A stretch of DNA of 64,000 nt from Nocardioides jiangxiensis (GCF_030580915.1 NZ_JAUQTA010000001.1:434001-498000); one strand, 5' to 3'. Shown: positions 37,426 through 49,295, counted from the stretch's first letter. The notes: a model not told the origin generated them from the sequence alone. Made by a program: numbers and translations.

Positions 37426-38400
37426 TCAGCGCGCGTCGCGGAGACCGGCGACGGTCAGCACCAGGCGCTCCAGCGTGTACGCCGCGTCGTGTGCCGCGCC
37501 CTTGATGTCGGCGTCGGCCTGGGCCACGGCCCGGATGGCCGCGGCGAGCCCGTCCGGGGACCAGGAACGCGCCTGCTCGCGGATCGTGCGCAGCTTCCAC
37601 GGAGGTACGCCGACCTCCCGGGCCAGGTCCGCCTCGCGCATGCCGCGCGGGGCCCCGACGAACTTCGCCAGGCCGCGCACGCCACCGGCGAACGCGGAGG
37701 TGACGAGCACCGGCGGGGTACCGCCGTCGAGGGCCCACCGCAGCTCCTCCAGGGCAGCGGCGCGGCGCCCGTAGAGAGCGGCATCGGCGACCGCGAACGA
37801 CTTCGCCTCGGCCCGGCCACCGAAGTAGCGCTTCACCTTCTCGACCGTGAGCGGCTCCCCCGGGAAGTCGTTGGCCAGCTGGTGCGCGGCCGCCGAGAGC
37901 GACCGCAGGTCCTGCCCGACCGCCGTGACCAGGAAGCCCGCTGCCTCGGAGTCCATCCGGGCGCCCGAGGCGCGGGCCTCGGAGACGGCGAACCCGACGA
38001 ACTCGGACGGCTTGAGCGCCGCTGACTTCACCTCGGTGACCGCCGCGACCTTGCGGAGCCTGGCCAGGACGCCGGAGCCCTTCTGACCGCCGGAGTGGAC
38101 GAGCACGAGCGCGATGTCGTCCACCGGGCTCGCGCAGTAGTCCAGCAGCCCGGCGACCGACTCCTCCGGGAGATCCTCGAGCTGGCGCACCACGATGCAG
38201 CGGGTCGCCGAGAACAGCGAGGGCGCCGCGAGCTCACCGAGCGTCGCCAGCGTCAGGTCCCCACCCCGGGCCTCGGAGAACTCCGCCTCGGCGTCGTGCG
38301 CCTTCACCGCCTGGCGGGCCGTCTGCACGGTGCGCTCGTTGAGGAACTCCTCGGGGCCGGTCACCAGCGTGACCCGGCCCAGCACCTGCGGTCCGGACAT
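37426..38400 (-). CDS. holA: DNA polymerase III subunit delta
   Basis: HolA is the clamp-loader delta subunit that opens the beta clamp. The 324-residue protein has the weakly conserved three-domain pattern of the family: VTLVTGPEEFLNERTVQ at the start with an intact position for the AAA+ fold but no Walker motif, RCIVVRQLEDLPEE, and a C-terminal part with KVKRYFGGRAEAKSFAVADA and a helical end ERLVLTVAGL. Length is usual. It follows comEC by 10 bases in an operon comEA-comEC-holA, a conserved actinobacterial order that ends near rpsT. Confidence 0.94.
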   Translation of the reverse strand: MSGPQVLGRVTLVTGPEEFLNERTVQTARQAVKAHDAEAEFSEARGGDLTLATLGELAAPSLFSATRCIVVRQLEDLPEESVAGLLDYCASPVDDIALVLVHSGGQKGSGVLARLRKVAAVTEVKSAALKPSEFVGFAVSEARASGARMDSEAAGFLVTAVGQDLRSLSAAAHQLANDFPGEPLTVEKVKRYFGGRAEAKSFAVADAALYGRRAAALEELRWALDGGTPPVLVTSAFAGGVRGLAKFVGAPRGMREADLAREVGVPPWKLRTIREQARSWSPDGLAAAIRAVAQADADIKGAAHDAAYTLERLVLTVAGLRDAR

Positions 38401-38410
38401 GGGGCAAACC

Positions 38411-40735
38411 CTAGCGGCGCGTGCTGACAGCCAGCCCTCCGCCGGGCCGCGCGACCACGATGACGTCGCCGTCGAGATCGGTGCGCCGGACCTCCATACC
38501 CGCGGCGGCGAGCGCAGCCAGGAGGTCGCGCGCGGGGTGCCCGTAGTCGTTGTCCGCCCCGACCGAGACCATCGCGAGCCGCGCACCCAGCGAGGTCAGC
38601 CAGGCCGTCTCCTGGTAGCGGCTGCCGTGGTGCGGCACCTTGAGCACGTCCACCTGCAGGCCCGGCAGCGTCCGCTCCAGCACCCGCTGGGCCTCCGGCT
38701 CCACGTCGCCCGGCAGCAGGATCCGCACCCCGGCCACCTCGGCCAGGAGCACCACCGAGGCGTTGTTGGGCCCACTCCCCTCGTCTGCGGCCGTGCCGTG
38801 CTGCACCACCCCCGGCACCGGGCCGAGCACCTCCAGGGCCACCGCCCCGACCCGTCGGGTCTCGCCGTAGGCCACCACCCGTGCCCGGCCCCGGGCCAGC
38901 CGCTGCACCGCCGCCACGCGTTCGGGCGGCTCGCCGAGCCCCGTGACCTCGACCGCGCCGACCTGCCGGCCGGCGTACACCCCGGGGAGGCCGTCGACGT
39001 GGTCGGCGTGGAAGTGGCTCAGCACGACCAGTGGCACCCTGCGCACCCCGAGCCGGTCGAGACAGTGGTCCATCAGCACAGGGTCCGGGCCGGCGTCGAC
39101 GACCACGGCCGTGCCCCGGCCGGCGTTGAGCGCGAGGCCGTCGCCCTGGCCCACGTCGCACATCGCGAAGACCCAGCCGGAGGGAGGCCATCCCGGCGTC
39201 GGTCGCGGCACGAGCAGGACCACGACCAGACCGGCCGACAGGAGCAGCGTCGGGCCACGACGCGCGAGCAACGGGCCGGCGAGTACGCCCCCGACGGCGC
39301 ACAGGACGGTCAGCAGGACGAGCGCCAGCGGGCCCGTCCCCCAGCCGAGCGCGGGCGTGGCCAGGCCTGCGCTCGACCGGGCGACGGCGATGATCGCGGC
39401 CGCACATCCTGCGGCGATCCAGCCGGCGGCTGCCCCGAGCGGGTGCCACACGAGCTCGAGCACCCCGCCGAGCAGGCCGGCGATCGTGGCCGGCGCGACG
39501 AACGGCTCAGCGACCAGGTTGGCGACCACCGCAACCAGGCTCACCTGGCCCGAGATCGCGGCCACGAGGGGCGTGCAGGCCACCTGTGCAGCGGCGGGCA
39601 CCGCCAGTGCCGCGGCGAGCCAGCGCGGCATCCATCGGGCCAGCGCACGCGTCCACCCGGGAGCGACGAACAGGATCCCCGCCGTCGCGAGCACCGACAG
39701 TGCGAAGCCGACCTCGACCGCCAGCCAGGGCTGGACCAGGAGAAGGGCGAACACCGCGAGCCCGAGCGCGCGCGGCCCGCGGTCGCGCCCGCCGCTCCCG
39801 AAGCCCAGCAGGCCCACCGTGCCCATCGCTGCGGCCCGCACGACGCTCGGCTCGGTGCGGGCGACCAGCACGAAGCCGACGATGCCGACGACGGCCAGCG
39901 CCACCTGCCAGCGCCCCCGGACGCCGACAGCGCGCCCCACCAGCAGGAGGAACCCGACGATCAGGGTCAGGTTCGTGCCGCTGACCGCCGTCAGGTGGGT
40001 CAGCCCGGAGGTGCGGAAGTCCGCCTGCACCTGGGCGGGGAGGCCGACGTCGTCACCGTCCACCAGAGCCGGCACCAGGTCACGCTGTGGCGCACCGCGC
40101 CCCGCGACCGCCTCCCGAACGCCGCTCCGCAGCGCGGCGGCGCACTGCCAGAGCAGGCCGGGCGGGGTGACACGACCCGGGCTGCCGCTCGGCGAGAGGA
40201 CCGCCGCCAGTCGCGGGTCGGGCGAGCTCCGCAGCCGTCCGCGCACGACGAGCGTCGATCCCAGAGGGACACCACTCCACGACTCGTCCGCCATGACCAG
40301 CACGTCGGCACGCAGCCGGGCCGCAGCGGCTCCTGAGCGGACGACCAGCAGCGTCGCCCCGAACCGCACGCCACCACCGAACCTCTGCACGAGCGGAACC
40401 GGGTCCGAGGTGACCACCAGCTGCGCCTCGACGGGCGCACGTTGCGCGGCCAGCGCCGGGACCGGCCCGGCCGATGCCTCCTCCGTCCTCAGCAGCGCAC
40501 TACCCGCGGTCGCCGAGGCCACGAGAGCCCCGACCAGCAGGACGGTACGCAACGTGCGGCGGCGACGGGCCAGCCAGAGGCCCGCCGAGCCGACCAGGGC
40601 AACGGCCGCCGCGACCACCCCGACACCGGTCCGGGGCTCCACGGCGAGCACCAGCAGGGCCCCGCACCAGGCTGCGCAACCCAGGGCCGGACCGCGGAGG
40701 TCCGGACCCTCGCCGTCCATCCGGAACGGGCTCAC
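38411..40735 (-). CDS. comEC: DNA internalization-related competence protein ComEC/Rec2
   Basis: A 774-residue polytopic membrane protein. An N-terminal DUF4131 region (about 10-170) is followed by the Competence domain with many transmembrane helices (about 180-470, SGLTHLTAVSGTNLTLIVGF) and a C-terminal metallo-beta-lactamase-like domain (about 510-760) with LSHFHADHVDGLPG near 570 and KVPHHGSR near the end. ComEC forms the channel for single-strand DNA entry in competent bacteria. Natural competence is not established in most actinobacteria. GTG at 40735 overlaps the comEA stop by 4 bases. ATG at 40720 is an alternative. Confidence 0.93.
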   Translation of the reverse strand: MSPFRMDGEGPDLRGPALGCAAWCGALLVLAVEPRTGVGVVAAAVALVGSAGLWLARRRRTLRTVLLVGALVASATAGSALLRTEEASAGPVPALAAQRAPVEAQLVVTSDPVPLVQRFGGGVRFGATLLVVRSGAAAARLRADVLVMADESWSGVPLGSTLVVRGRLRSSPDPRLAAVLSPSGSPGRVTPPGLLWQCAAALRSGVREAVAGRGAPQRDLVPALVDGDDVGLPAQVQADFRTSGLTHLTAVSGTNLTLIVGFLLLVGRAVGVRGRWQVALAVVGIVGFVLVARTEPSVVRAAAMGTVGLLGFGSGGRDRGPRALGLAVFALLLVQPWLAVEVGFALSVLATAGILFVAPGWTRALARWMPRWLAAALAVPAAAQVACTPLVAAISGQVSLVAVVANLVAEPFVAPATIAGLLGGVLELVWHPLGAAAGWIAAGCAAAIIAVARSSAGLATPALGWGTGPLALVLLTVLCAVGGVLAGPLLARRGPTLLLSAGLVVVLLVPRPTPGWPPSGWVFAMCDVGQGDGLALNAGRGTAVVVDAGPDPVLMDHCLDRLGVRRVPLVVLSHFHADHVDGLPGVYAGRQVGAVEVTGLGEPPERVAAVQRLARGRARVVAYGETRRVGAVALEVLGPVPGVVQHGTAADEGSGPNNASVVLLAEVAGVRILLPGDVEPEAQRVLERTLPGLQVDVLKVPHHGSRYQETAWLTSLGARLAMVSVGADNDYGHPARDLLAALAAAGMEVRRTDLDGDVIVVARPGGGLAVSTRR

Positions 40736-41640
40736 ACCGATGCGTGCGGCGCGATCTGCGCCAGCGTCGCCTCTCCGATGCCGCTCACGTCGAGCAGCTG
40801 GTCGACGCTCGTGAAGGCGCCGTGCTCCTGACGGAAGGCCACGATCGCCGCAGCCGTCACGGGGCCCACCCCGGGCAGCTCCTCGAGCTCGGACTCGGTG
40901 GCGGTGTTGATGTTGACCATGCCCGGCGCGCCCTCGCCGGCGCCCGCCACCGCTCCTGGGGCAGCGGCCGTGGCCGGCGCACCCGTGCCCACCAGGATCT
41001 GCTCCCCGTCGACCAGGAGGCGGGCCAGGTTGACGCCGGCCAGGTCGACGCCCGGGCGTGCACCGCCGGCTGCCCGGACCGCGTCGACGACGCGTGCGCC
41101 TGCATCGAGCACGACGATGCCCGGGTGCCGCACCTTCCCGGCGACGTGCACGACCACCTGCGCGGCGGCACCCGCCGAGGCTGTGGCAGACGCCGCACCG
41201 CTGCCGGGCAGGGCGACGGGGGTGGCGAGGCCTGCCGCCACCGGGGCCGCCATCGGCAGCTCCCGGGGCTCGCTCCGCAGCGTCAGCCAGGCCACGACCG
41301 CGAGGCCCACCGCCACGAGGACGGCGACGACCGCGATCGTGCCCGGCGTCAGGAGGCCAGCCGGCACACGCGCCGCGACGGACGGGAACCGCCGCGACGC
41401 ATGGCGCCCCGGCTGGCGGAAGGTCGCCACGGCGGGCTCCTCCGCCACCGGGTCCGACCTCTCCGGCTCCGACCTCTCCGGCTCCGACCTCTCCGGCTCC
41501 GAGCGAGCGTTCTCCGCGCGCTCGACCCGCTCCGCCCGCGCCCGGGCACTCTCCGCCGCGGCGCGCTCACCGGTCAGCTCGGCACGCAACAGCGCCAGGC
41601 GGTGCGCCAGTGCCTCGTCGTACGACTCCCGAGATCCCAT
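40732..41640 (-). CDS. comEA: ComEA-like helix-hairpin-helix DNA-binding protein
   Basis: A 302-residue membrane-anchored DNA-binding protein. A long cytoplasmic charged N-terminus holds three SEPER repeats (about residues 47-61), then one transmembrane helix (about 97-117), a SLBB domain (about 155-215, VHVAGKVRHPGIVVLDAG) and two C-terminal helix-hairpin-helix motifs (about 240-300, ELEELPGVGPVTAAAIVAFR and LLDVSGIGEATLAQIAP). ComEA binds double-stranded DNA at the cell surface and hands it to ComEC. It lies just upstream of comEC with a 4-bp overlap and downstream of degV. Confidence 0.93.
   Translation of the reverse strand: MGSRESYDEALAHRLALLRAELTGERAAAESARARAERVERAENARSEPERSEPERSEPERSDPVAEEPAVATFRQPGRHASRRFPSVAARVPAGLLTPGTIAVVAVLVAVGLAVVAWLTLRSEPRELPMAAPVAAGLATPVALPGSGAASATASAGAAAQVVVHVAGKVRHPGIVVLDAGARVVDAVRAAGGARPGVDLAGVNLARLLVDGEQILVGTGAPATAAAPGAVAGAGEGAPGMVNINTATESELEELPGVGPVTAAAIVAFRQEHGAFTSVDQLLDVSGIGEATLAQIAPHASV
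41461..41505. repeat. three 15-bp tandem repeats inside comEA
   Basis: CTCCGGCTCCGACCT repeats at 41461, 41476 and 41491 (the last ending GAGCG). It stays in frame and encodes SEPER-SEPER-SEPER on the minus strand, in the charged cytoplasmic part of ComEA. Such short in-frame repeats may vary in copy number by slippage between strains. Confidence 0.85.
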
Positions 41641-41704
41641 GCGAGGCACGCTAGGCAGCGCACCGGCCACCACCAACCGGCGACGGCCGGACCTGTGGAG
41701 AAGG

Positions 41705-42589
41705 TCAGGAAGCGGGGACGACGACCGCGGCGATCATGCCCGGGCCGACGTGGGCGCCGAGGACGGCACCGAGCTCACCGACATGGACCTCGTCGGCGAG
41801 CTGGTCACCGAGCCGGTGGGCGATCTTCTCCGCGAGCACCTTGGCCCGGTCCGGACTCGCGAGGTGACCGACCGTCACGTGGACGCGCACGTCCTCGCCG
41901 AGGGCGTGCGCATGGGAGACCGCGAGCTCCTCCACGCGTGCGAGCGCCTTGCCCGCCGTGCGCACCTTCTCGAACGACTCGATCCTGCCCTCGTGGAAAC
42001 GCAGCAGCGGCTTCACCGCCAGCGCCCCTCCGAGGAAGGCACCGACGGCGCTCACCCGGCCGCCACGGCGCAGGTACTCGAGGGTGTCGACGTAGAAGAT
42101 CGTCTGGGACCCCTCGATGCTCCGCTTCGCGGCGTTGACCGCCTTGCGCACCGACCCACCGGCCGCGACGACCTCGGCGGCCGCACGCACCGCGTAGCCC
42201 AGCGCGAAGGCCGACTGCTCGCTGTCCAGGACGGTCACCTTGATGCCCCGGGCCGACACCTCGCGCGCCGCCAGCCGCGCGGACTCGACCGTGCCGCTCA
42301 GCTCACCGGAGAGGTGGATCGACAGCACCTCCGTCGCCCCGGCCGCAGCCGCCTTCTCGTAGGCCTCGACGAAGGTCGCCGGGTTGGGTCGGGACGTCGA
42401 GACCGGCGTCCACTCCTTCAGCGCGGTCGCGACCATGTCGGGCGTCGCCATGCCGTCGTCGTACACGGTCGCGCCGATGATCACCTGCACCGGCACGACG
42501 ACGACGCCCAGCTCGGAGGCCTCCGACGGCGTCAGCGACGCCGTCGAGTCGGTCACCAGCGCGATGCGCCGCTCCTGAGCCTTGGCCAT
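41705..42589 (-). CDS. degV: DegV-family fatty-acid-binding protein
   Basis: A 294-residue DegV-domain protein. These proteins bind a fatty acid in a deep pocket and in Firmicutes act as FakB, presenting the chain to the kinase FakA. The N-terminal signature VTDSTASLTP, the central VLSIHLSGELSGT, and the region DTLEYLRRGGRVSAVGAFLG are all present. No fakA-like gene is nearby, so the partner is elsewhere or absent. It starts 21 bases after leuS and precedes comEA by 64 bases on the same strand. Confidence 0.9.
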   Translation of the reverse strand: MAKAQERRIALVTDSTASLTPSEASELGVVVVPVQVIIGATVYDDGMATPDMVATALKEWTPVSTSRPNPATFVEAYEKAAAAGATEVLSIHLSGELSGTVESARLAAREVSARGIKVTVLDSEQSAFALGYAVRAAAEVVAAGGSVRKAVNAAKRSIEGSQTIFYVDTLEYLRRGGRVSAVGAFLGGALAVKPLLRFHEGRIESFEKVRTAGKALARVEELAVSHAHALGEDVRVHVTVGHLASPDRAKVLAEKIAHRLGDQLADEVHVGELGAVLGAHVGPGMIAAVVVPAS

Positions 42590-42610
42590 GCCCTGACGAT
42601 AGACCCGGCG

Positions 42611-45064
<2,454 letters not shown>

Positions 45065-45167
45065 GACGGGCGATCCTACCGGAGCAGCACCGTTGTGGCC
45101 GCGGCGCATGCGCGGGTGACACACGTGCCCCGCGCAGGCGACACCTGGTCACCACCGGGCGACACCG

Positions 45168-45189
45168 ACCCCTACTGGGAAGTAGGGGT
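45168..45189. promoter_or_regulatory. hairpin overlapping a candidate -35 upstream of the anchor-G gene
   Basis: ACCCCTACT (45168-45176) and AGTAGGGGT (45181-45189) form a perfect 9-bp stem with a GGGA loop. TTGACA (45189-45194), a consensus -35, begins at the last base of the right arm, and TTGAGT at 45213-45218 is a possible -10 at 18-base spacing. A protein bound to the palindrome would sit next to the -35 of the large secreted-protein gene, whose ATG lies 90 bases further on. The divergent leuS start is about 100 bases away. Confidence 0.5.
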
Positions 45190-45307
45190 TGACAGCAGTC
45201 CCGGTCTAGACCTTGAGTGTGTCCCAGGTCACGGCGGGGCTTTCTCGGGCTCCCCTCCCTGCCCTTGCTTTGCATCACATGGGGTCTTTCAAAGCGAAGG
45301 GGAGAGC

Positions 45308-48300
45308 ATGTTCGATCTGTCTGCAACGGCGCGTCGCTCGACGAGCGCCACGTCCTGGCGGAAGGGGCTGGCCGTGACAGCGGCCGCCACCCTCGCCGTC
45401 GCCGTCCCGGCACTGCCGGCGACGGCCGCGGGCACCAGCACCGAGCCCGGCAGCGCGTCTGCCAGTGTCCTCGAGGGCTATCTCGGGACCACACCGATCG
45501 CCGGCATGGCCTGGTCGGAGGCGTCACCGTCCACCAACCCCGGCCCCAACCGCAGCCAGCTCAACGCGAGCGCCGCAGGGGCCGTCATCAGGATCGCGGG
45601 GGTCGACGTTCCCCTCAGCGACGTCATCGACTTCGGCCAGGCCGGAGCCCTCTACTCCGAGTCCACGGCCACCAGCCCGTGGGACAACCACGCGATCTCG
45701 GGCGCCCTGTCGAGCGACGGGTCGATCACCCTCGACCGCACCGACGGCGGCTTCTCCCCCGTCACCGTCGACCTGCTGTCCGTGCTCAGGAAGGCCGGCG
45801 TCTCCGGCCTCACGAACAGCCTCGTCTCCCGCGCCGACTTCGAGCTCGGCATCGGAGGTGCGGAGCTAACCGCCCGCAACGGCCGGTTCCTCGACCCCGA
45901 CGGCGTCGGCGGCGCGGGTCGCTACCGCGTCGCGCAGGCCGATCTCGACCTCGGCTCCCCGGCGATCAAGGGGGCGGCGGCGACGCTGTACGACGCCGCC
46001 GGCCGCATGCAGGCGGCGACCGAGGACAAGATCAACTCCCTGCTCGACAAGGGCGCCGTGGCGAGCAGGTTCCCGACCGGGACGACGGTCGACGCCCGCG
46101 TCCACGCCGACCTGCAGGACAAGATCTTCCGGGCGATCCTGGCGAAGCCGATCACGACCCGGAACCACATCATCACCGTCGACTTCTCCACGGGCACGAT
46201 GACCGTGCACCTCGACCAGGCCCTGCACGGCCAGGAGACCGTCGACGGTCCCCTGCTGCCCGCCCAGGACGTCCGGCCCGGCGACCCGACCGGCCTCAAC
46301 TCGCAGAACCCGAACACCGAGCTGGTCGACGACGAGCTCTACCCGATGGTCGCCGAGTCGATCCACGACCTGATGGACGAGGTCTACTCGATCGCCGTGG
46401 GCGTGGTGCTCGGCGCCGTCGACAGCTCCACCGTCGACTGGACGGCCACCTACCAGCCGACGCCCACGGATGGTGCAGTGGCCACGTGGACCACCAACCT
46501 CAAGGGTGACCTCTCCCGCCAGGCCTGCACGAGCACGGGGCCGCAGGGCGCAGCGTTCTGCGAGGGGGTCGGGGCGATCGAGCAGGCGTACGGCTGGAGC
46601 AGCGCCTTCCAGCCGATCCGCGACTACTGGACGGCCGACAACGCCGACCAGCTGTTCCGCCTGGCCGTCGACGACATCAAGACCGGGCTCATCACCGTCC
46701 CGGTCCGCAACGCACTGGCACCCTTCTTCGACGTCCTCGCGAAGGTCGTGTCGCTCCAGGTCAACCACCAGGACTCCGACACCTGCCTGCGGCCTGACGG
46801 CAGCAAGGGCGTCAGCAAGCTCCGCGTCTCCGCACTGAGCCTCGCCGTCCTCCGCTCCCAGAACGTGGCGACCATCAACCTCGGCAACGCCGGCACCAAG
46901 GTCGACGCGTGCAGCCCGGAGGCCTCGGCCACCGTCCTCGAGATCGCAGGCGGCGCCCGCAACCTCGCCGACGCCGCCTACTCGGAGGCCGACGCCCCGA
47001 GCAACCCGGGCCCGAACCGCAGCGGCGTCAATGCCAGCGTCCTCGGCAACCGCACGATCAGCCTGGGCGGCGCCCAGGTCCCGCTCGACCAGGTCATCGA
47101 CTTCGGCCAGCTCGCGGCCCTGCTCTCGGAGTCGACCGCGACCAGCCCGCAGGACGCACGTGCCGTCACCGGGCTGGTTGGAGCCGACGGGTCGGTGTCG
47201 CTCGACAACACCGACGGCTCCACGCCCGCCCCGGCGTCGATCGACATGCTGTCGATCATGCGCAAGGCCGGCATGGACGGAGTGACCGACCTCGCGGTCG
47301 ACCAGCTCCTGCTCAAGCTCGGCGTCAGCGGCTCCGAGCTCCAGGCCGTCAAGGGACAGCTCCTCGATCCTGACGGCGTCGGCGGCCCCGGTCGCTACCG
47401 CATCGGTCAGGCCGACCTCGACATGCACTCCCCGTTGGTCGCCAGCGCTGCGTCGTCGATCTACGACGGCGCCGGCCAGGTCGACCGTGCGGTCGAGAAC
47501 ACGCTGAACCCGCTGCTCGACCTGACCGCCCTGACCAACGCCCTGCCGGTCGGCACCAAGGTCACGGCCCGGGTCCGGTCGCACATGCAGGACAGCATCT
47601 TCAAGGCGATCGTGGCGCAGCCGCTCACCACGAAGAACCACGTCCTCACGGTCGACTTCTCCACCGGCAAGGTCACGGTGCACCTCGACCAGGCCCTGCA
47701 CGGCGAGGAGACGATCGACGGTCCCCTCCTCGCGCCCCAGGTCAACCGTCCGGGCGACCCGACCGGCCTGAACTCGCAGAACCCGAACACCGAGCTGATC
47801 GACGACGAGATCTACCCGATGATCGCCGAGACGGTCCACGACCTCATGGAGGAGGTCTACACCGTCGTGATCAAGGCAATCGAGGGTTCGCTCGCCAGCG
47901 TGACGGTCGACCTCACCGCGACGCTGGAACCGGTGCCCGGCCAGAGCGCCACGGCGACGTGGAGCGTCAACCTGATGGGGACGCCCACCGCGCCGACCTG
48001 CACCGCAGTCGGCATCACGGGACCGCTGCTCTGCAAGACGCTGGCCGCCGCGATCACCCTGGCAGGCCCGACCGTCACGAAGCTCGCCACGGTCCTGCAC
48101 GACTACGTGACCAGCGACGCCGGTCACCAGGTCTTCGCCCTCGCGATCGACGACATCAAGACCGGGCTCATCACGATCCCGATCCGCAAGGCCCTCGACC
48201 CGGTCCTCCAGATCGTCGACAAGGGCTTCTCGATCCAGGTCAACCACCAGCAGAAGGGCACCTGCGCCGACGGCAGCACCGGCTCGATGGACCTCTCTGC

Positions 48301-48379
48301 ACTGAGCGTGGCGGTCCTCCGTCCGCAGGCGGGACCGCGGATCAACTTCGCCAACACCCGGCTCCACCTGGGCTGCTGA
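45308..48379 (+). CDS. secreted protein of two choice-of-anchor G-like repeats
   Basis: A 1023-residue protein with a signal peptide (about 1-41, ending ATAAGT) and two homologous units of 489 residues (about 52-540 and 541-1023). Matching landmarks are NPGPNRS (77 and 566), DFGQ, LSESTATSP/YSESTATSP, LDPDGVGG, LTVDFSTG, HLDQALHG, and the block RPGDPTGLNSQNPNTEL. Single-unit relatives are annotated as choice-of-anchor G family proteins and carry a C-terminal surface anchor. Here no LPXTG or transmembrane tail is present, so release to the medium is likely. Codon-level identity between units is high in places, pointing to a recent duplication. Function unknown. Confidence 0.82.
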   Translation: MFDLSATARRSTSATSWRKGLAVTAAATLAVAVPALPATAAGTSTEPGSASASVLEGYLGTTPIAGMAWSEASPSTNPGPNRSQLNASAAGAVIRIAGVDVPLSDVIDFGQAGALYSESTATSPWDNHAISGALSSDGSITLDRTDGGFSPVTVDLLSVLRKAGVSGLTNSLVSRADFELGIGGAELTARNGRFLDPDGVGGAGRYRVAQADLDLGSPAIKGAAATLYDAAGRMQAATEDKINSLLDKGAVASRFPTGTTVDARVHADLQDKIFRAILAKPITTRNHIITVDFSTGTMTVHLDQALHGQETVDGPLLPAQDVRPGDPTGLNSQNPNTELVDDELYPMVAESIHDLMDEVYSIAVGVVLGAVDSSTVDWTATYQPTPTDGAVATWTTNLKGDLSRQACTSTGPQGAAFCEGVGAIEQAYGWSSAFQPIRDYWTADNADQLFRLAVDDIKTGLITVPVRNALAPFFDVLAKVVSLQVNHQDSDTCLRPDGSKGVSKLRVSALSLAVLRSQNVATINLGNAGTKVDACSPEASATVLEIAGGARNLADAAYSEADAPSNPGPNRSGVNASVLGNRTISLGGAQVPLDQVIDFGQLAALLSESTATSPQDARAVTGLVGADGSVSLDNTDGSTPAPASIDMLSIMRKAGMDGVTDLAVDQLLLKLGVSGSELQAVKGQLLDPDGVGGPGRYRIGQADLDMHSPLVASAASSIYDGAGQVDRAVENTLNPLLDLTALTNALPVGTKVTARVRSHMQDSIFKAIVAQPLTTKNHVLTVDFSTGKVTVHLDQALHGEETIDGPLLAPQVNRPGDPTGLNSQNPNTELIDDEIYPMIAETVHDLMEEVYTVVIKAIEGSLASVTVDLTATLEPVPGQSATATWSVNLMGTPTAPTCTAVGITGPLLCKTLAAAITLAGPTVTKLATVLHDYVTSDAGHQVFALAIDDIKTGLITIPIRKALDPVLQIVDKGFSIQVNHQQKGTCADGSTGSMDLSALSVAVLRPQAGPRINFANTRLHLGC

Positions 48380-48390
48380 CGAACGAACGA

Positions 48391-48426
48391 CGACGGGGCC
48401 GCCTCCTCCCGGAGGCGGCCCCGTCG
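48391..48426 (+). terminator. strong terminator after the anchor-G gene
   Basis: CGACGGGGCCGCCTCC and GGAGGCGGCCCCGTCG form a perfect 16-bp stem with a TCCC loop, starting 12 bases after the stop codon. It lies between convergent genes, so it can act on both, and is one of the longest hairpins in the window apart from the 48-bp repeats. Confidence 0.88.
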
Positions 48427-48452
48427 GCTGTCCGCTGCGGGAGGCTGGGGCC

Positions 48453-49286
48453 TCAGGCCTTCGCGGGCACGCCGGTCGCCTTGCGCAGCACGGCGTCGAG
48501 CACCGGCGTGGGCGTCGTGCCGCTGAGGGCGACCTGGGCCTTGGGACCGAGGCCGACGACGTAGCGGGCGCGGGGGCTGCGCGACGTGATCGCCTTCTCG
48601 ATGGCGCGGGCGACCTTGTCCGCGGGGACGGCGAGCTTCTGCGAGAGCGGGATCATCCTGCGGAATCCGGCCAGGTGCGGGCGGTAGAGCTCCTGCGCGG
48701 CCGGCGACATGCTGGCGATGGCCGCGTCCAGGTCGGCGTCGGCGTTGTGCCAGATGTCGGTCGAGACCTGCGCGGGCTCGACCAGGGAGACCCGGATCCC
48801 CCACGAACGCAGCTCCATGCGCAGCGCATCGGCGGCACCCTCGAGCGCGAACTTCGAGGCGTTGTAGGCACCGGTCAGCGGGGTGGCGACGCGACCGCTG
48901 AGCGAGGACGTGAAGACGATCCGGCCGCGGGAGGCGCGCAGCTGCGGGAGCAGGGCCTGGGTGACCGCGAGGTGGCCGATCAGGTTGATCTCCATCTGCT
49001 CGCGCAGGGTCTCGACAGGGAGGCCCTCGAGGGGGCCGAGCTTCGCGACGCCGGCGTTGTTGACCAGGGCGTCGAGCGTGGTCACCTCGGCGGCCACGCG
49101 GGCGATCTGGGCCGCGTCGGTGATGTCGAGGAGGACCGGGGTGATGCGGGAGTCGAGGGCGGCGAGCTCGGCGCCGTCCTCCTCCCGCCGGACGCCGGCG
49201 AGGACGTCCCAGCCGGCAGCGGCGAGACGGAGGGACGTGGTGCGGCCGATGCCGCGCGAGGCGCCGGTGACGAGAACGGTGGGCAT
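48453..49286 (-). CDS. SDR-family oxidoreductase
   Basis: A 277-residue short-chain dehydrogenase/reductase. The NAD(P)-binding TGASRGIG (7-14), NNAG (76-79), the catalytic Ser at 127-128 and the YxxxK motif at Tyr141/Lys145 (YNASK) are all complete. The C-terminal tail is longer than in minimal SDRs and ends near a KATGVPAK stretch. The substrate is not predictable. It starts 9 bases after the stop of a TetR regulator in the same direction and is likely controlled by it. Confidence 0.9.
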   Translation of the reverse strand: MPTVLVTGASRGIGRTTSLRLAAAGWDVLAGVRREEDGAELAALDSRITPVLLDITDAAQIARVAAEVTTLDALVNNAGVAKLGPLEGLPVETLREQMEINLIGHLAVTQALLPQLRASRGRIVFTSSLSGRVATPLTGAYNASKFALEGAADALRMELRSWGIRVSLVEPAQVSTDIWHNADADLDAAIASMSPAAQELYRPHLAGFRRMIPLSQKLAVPADKVARAIEKAITSRSPRARYVVGLGPKAQVALSGTTPTPVLDAVLRKATGVPAKA

Positions 49287-49295
49287 GGGCGGACT

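Noticed and set aside
38195..40814. Long plus-strand open frames opposite comEC and holA
   Set aside because: Composition is arginine, proline, histidine and serine rich without any domain, and comEC/holA on the minus strand explain the sequence.
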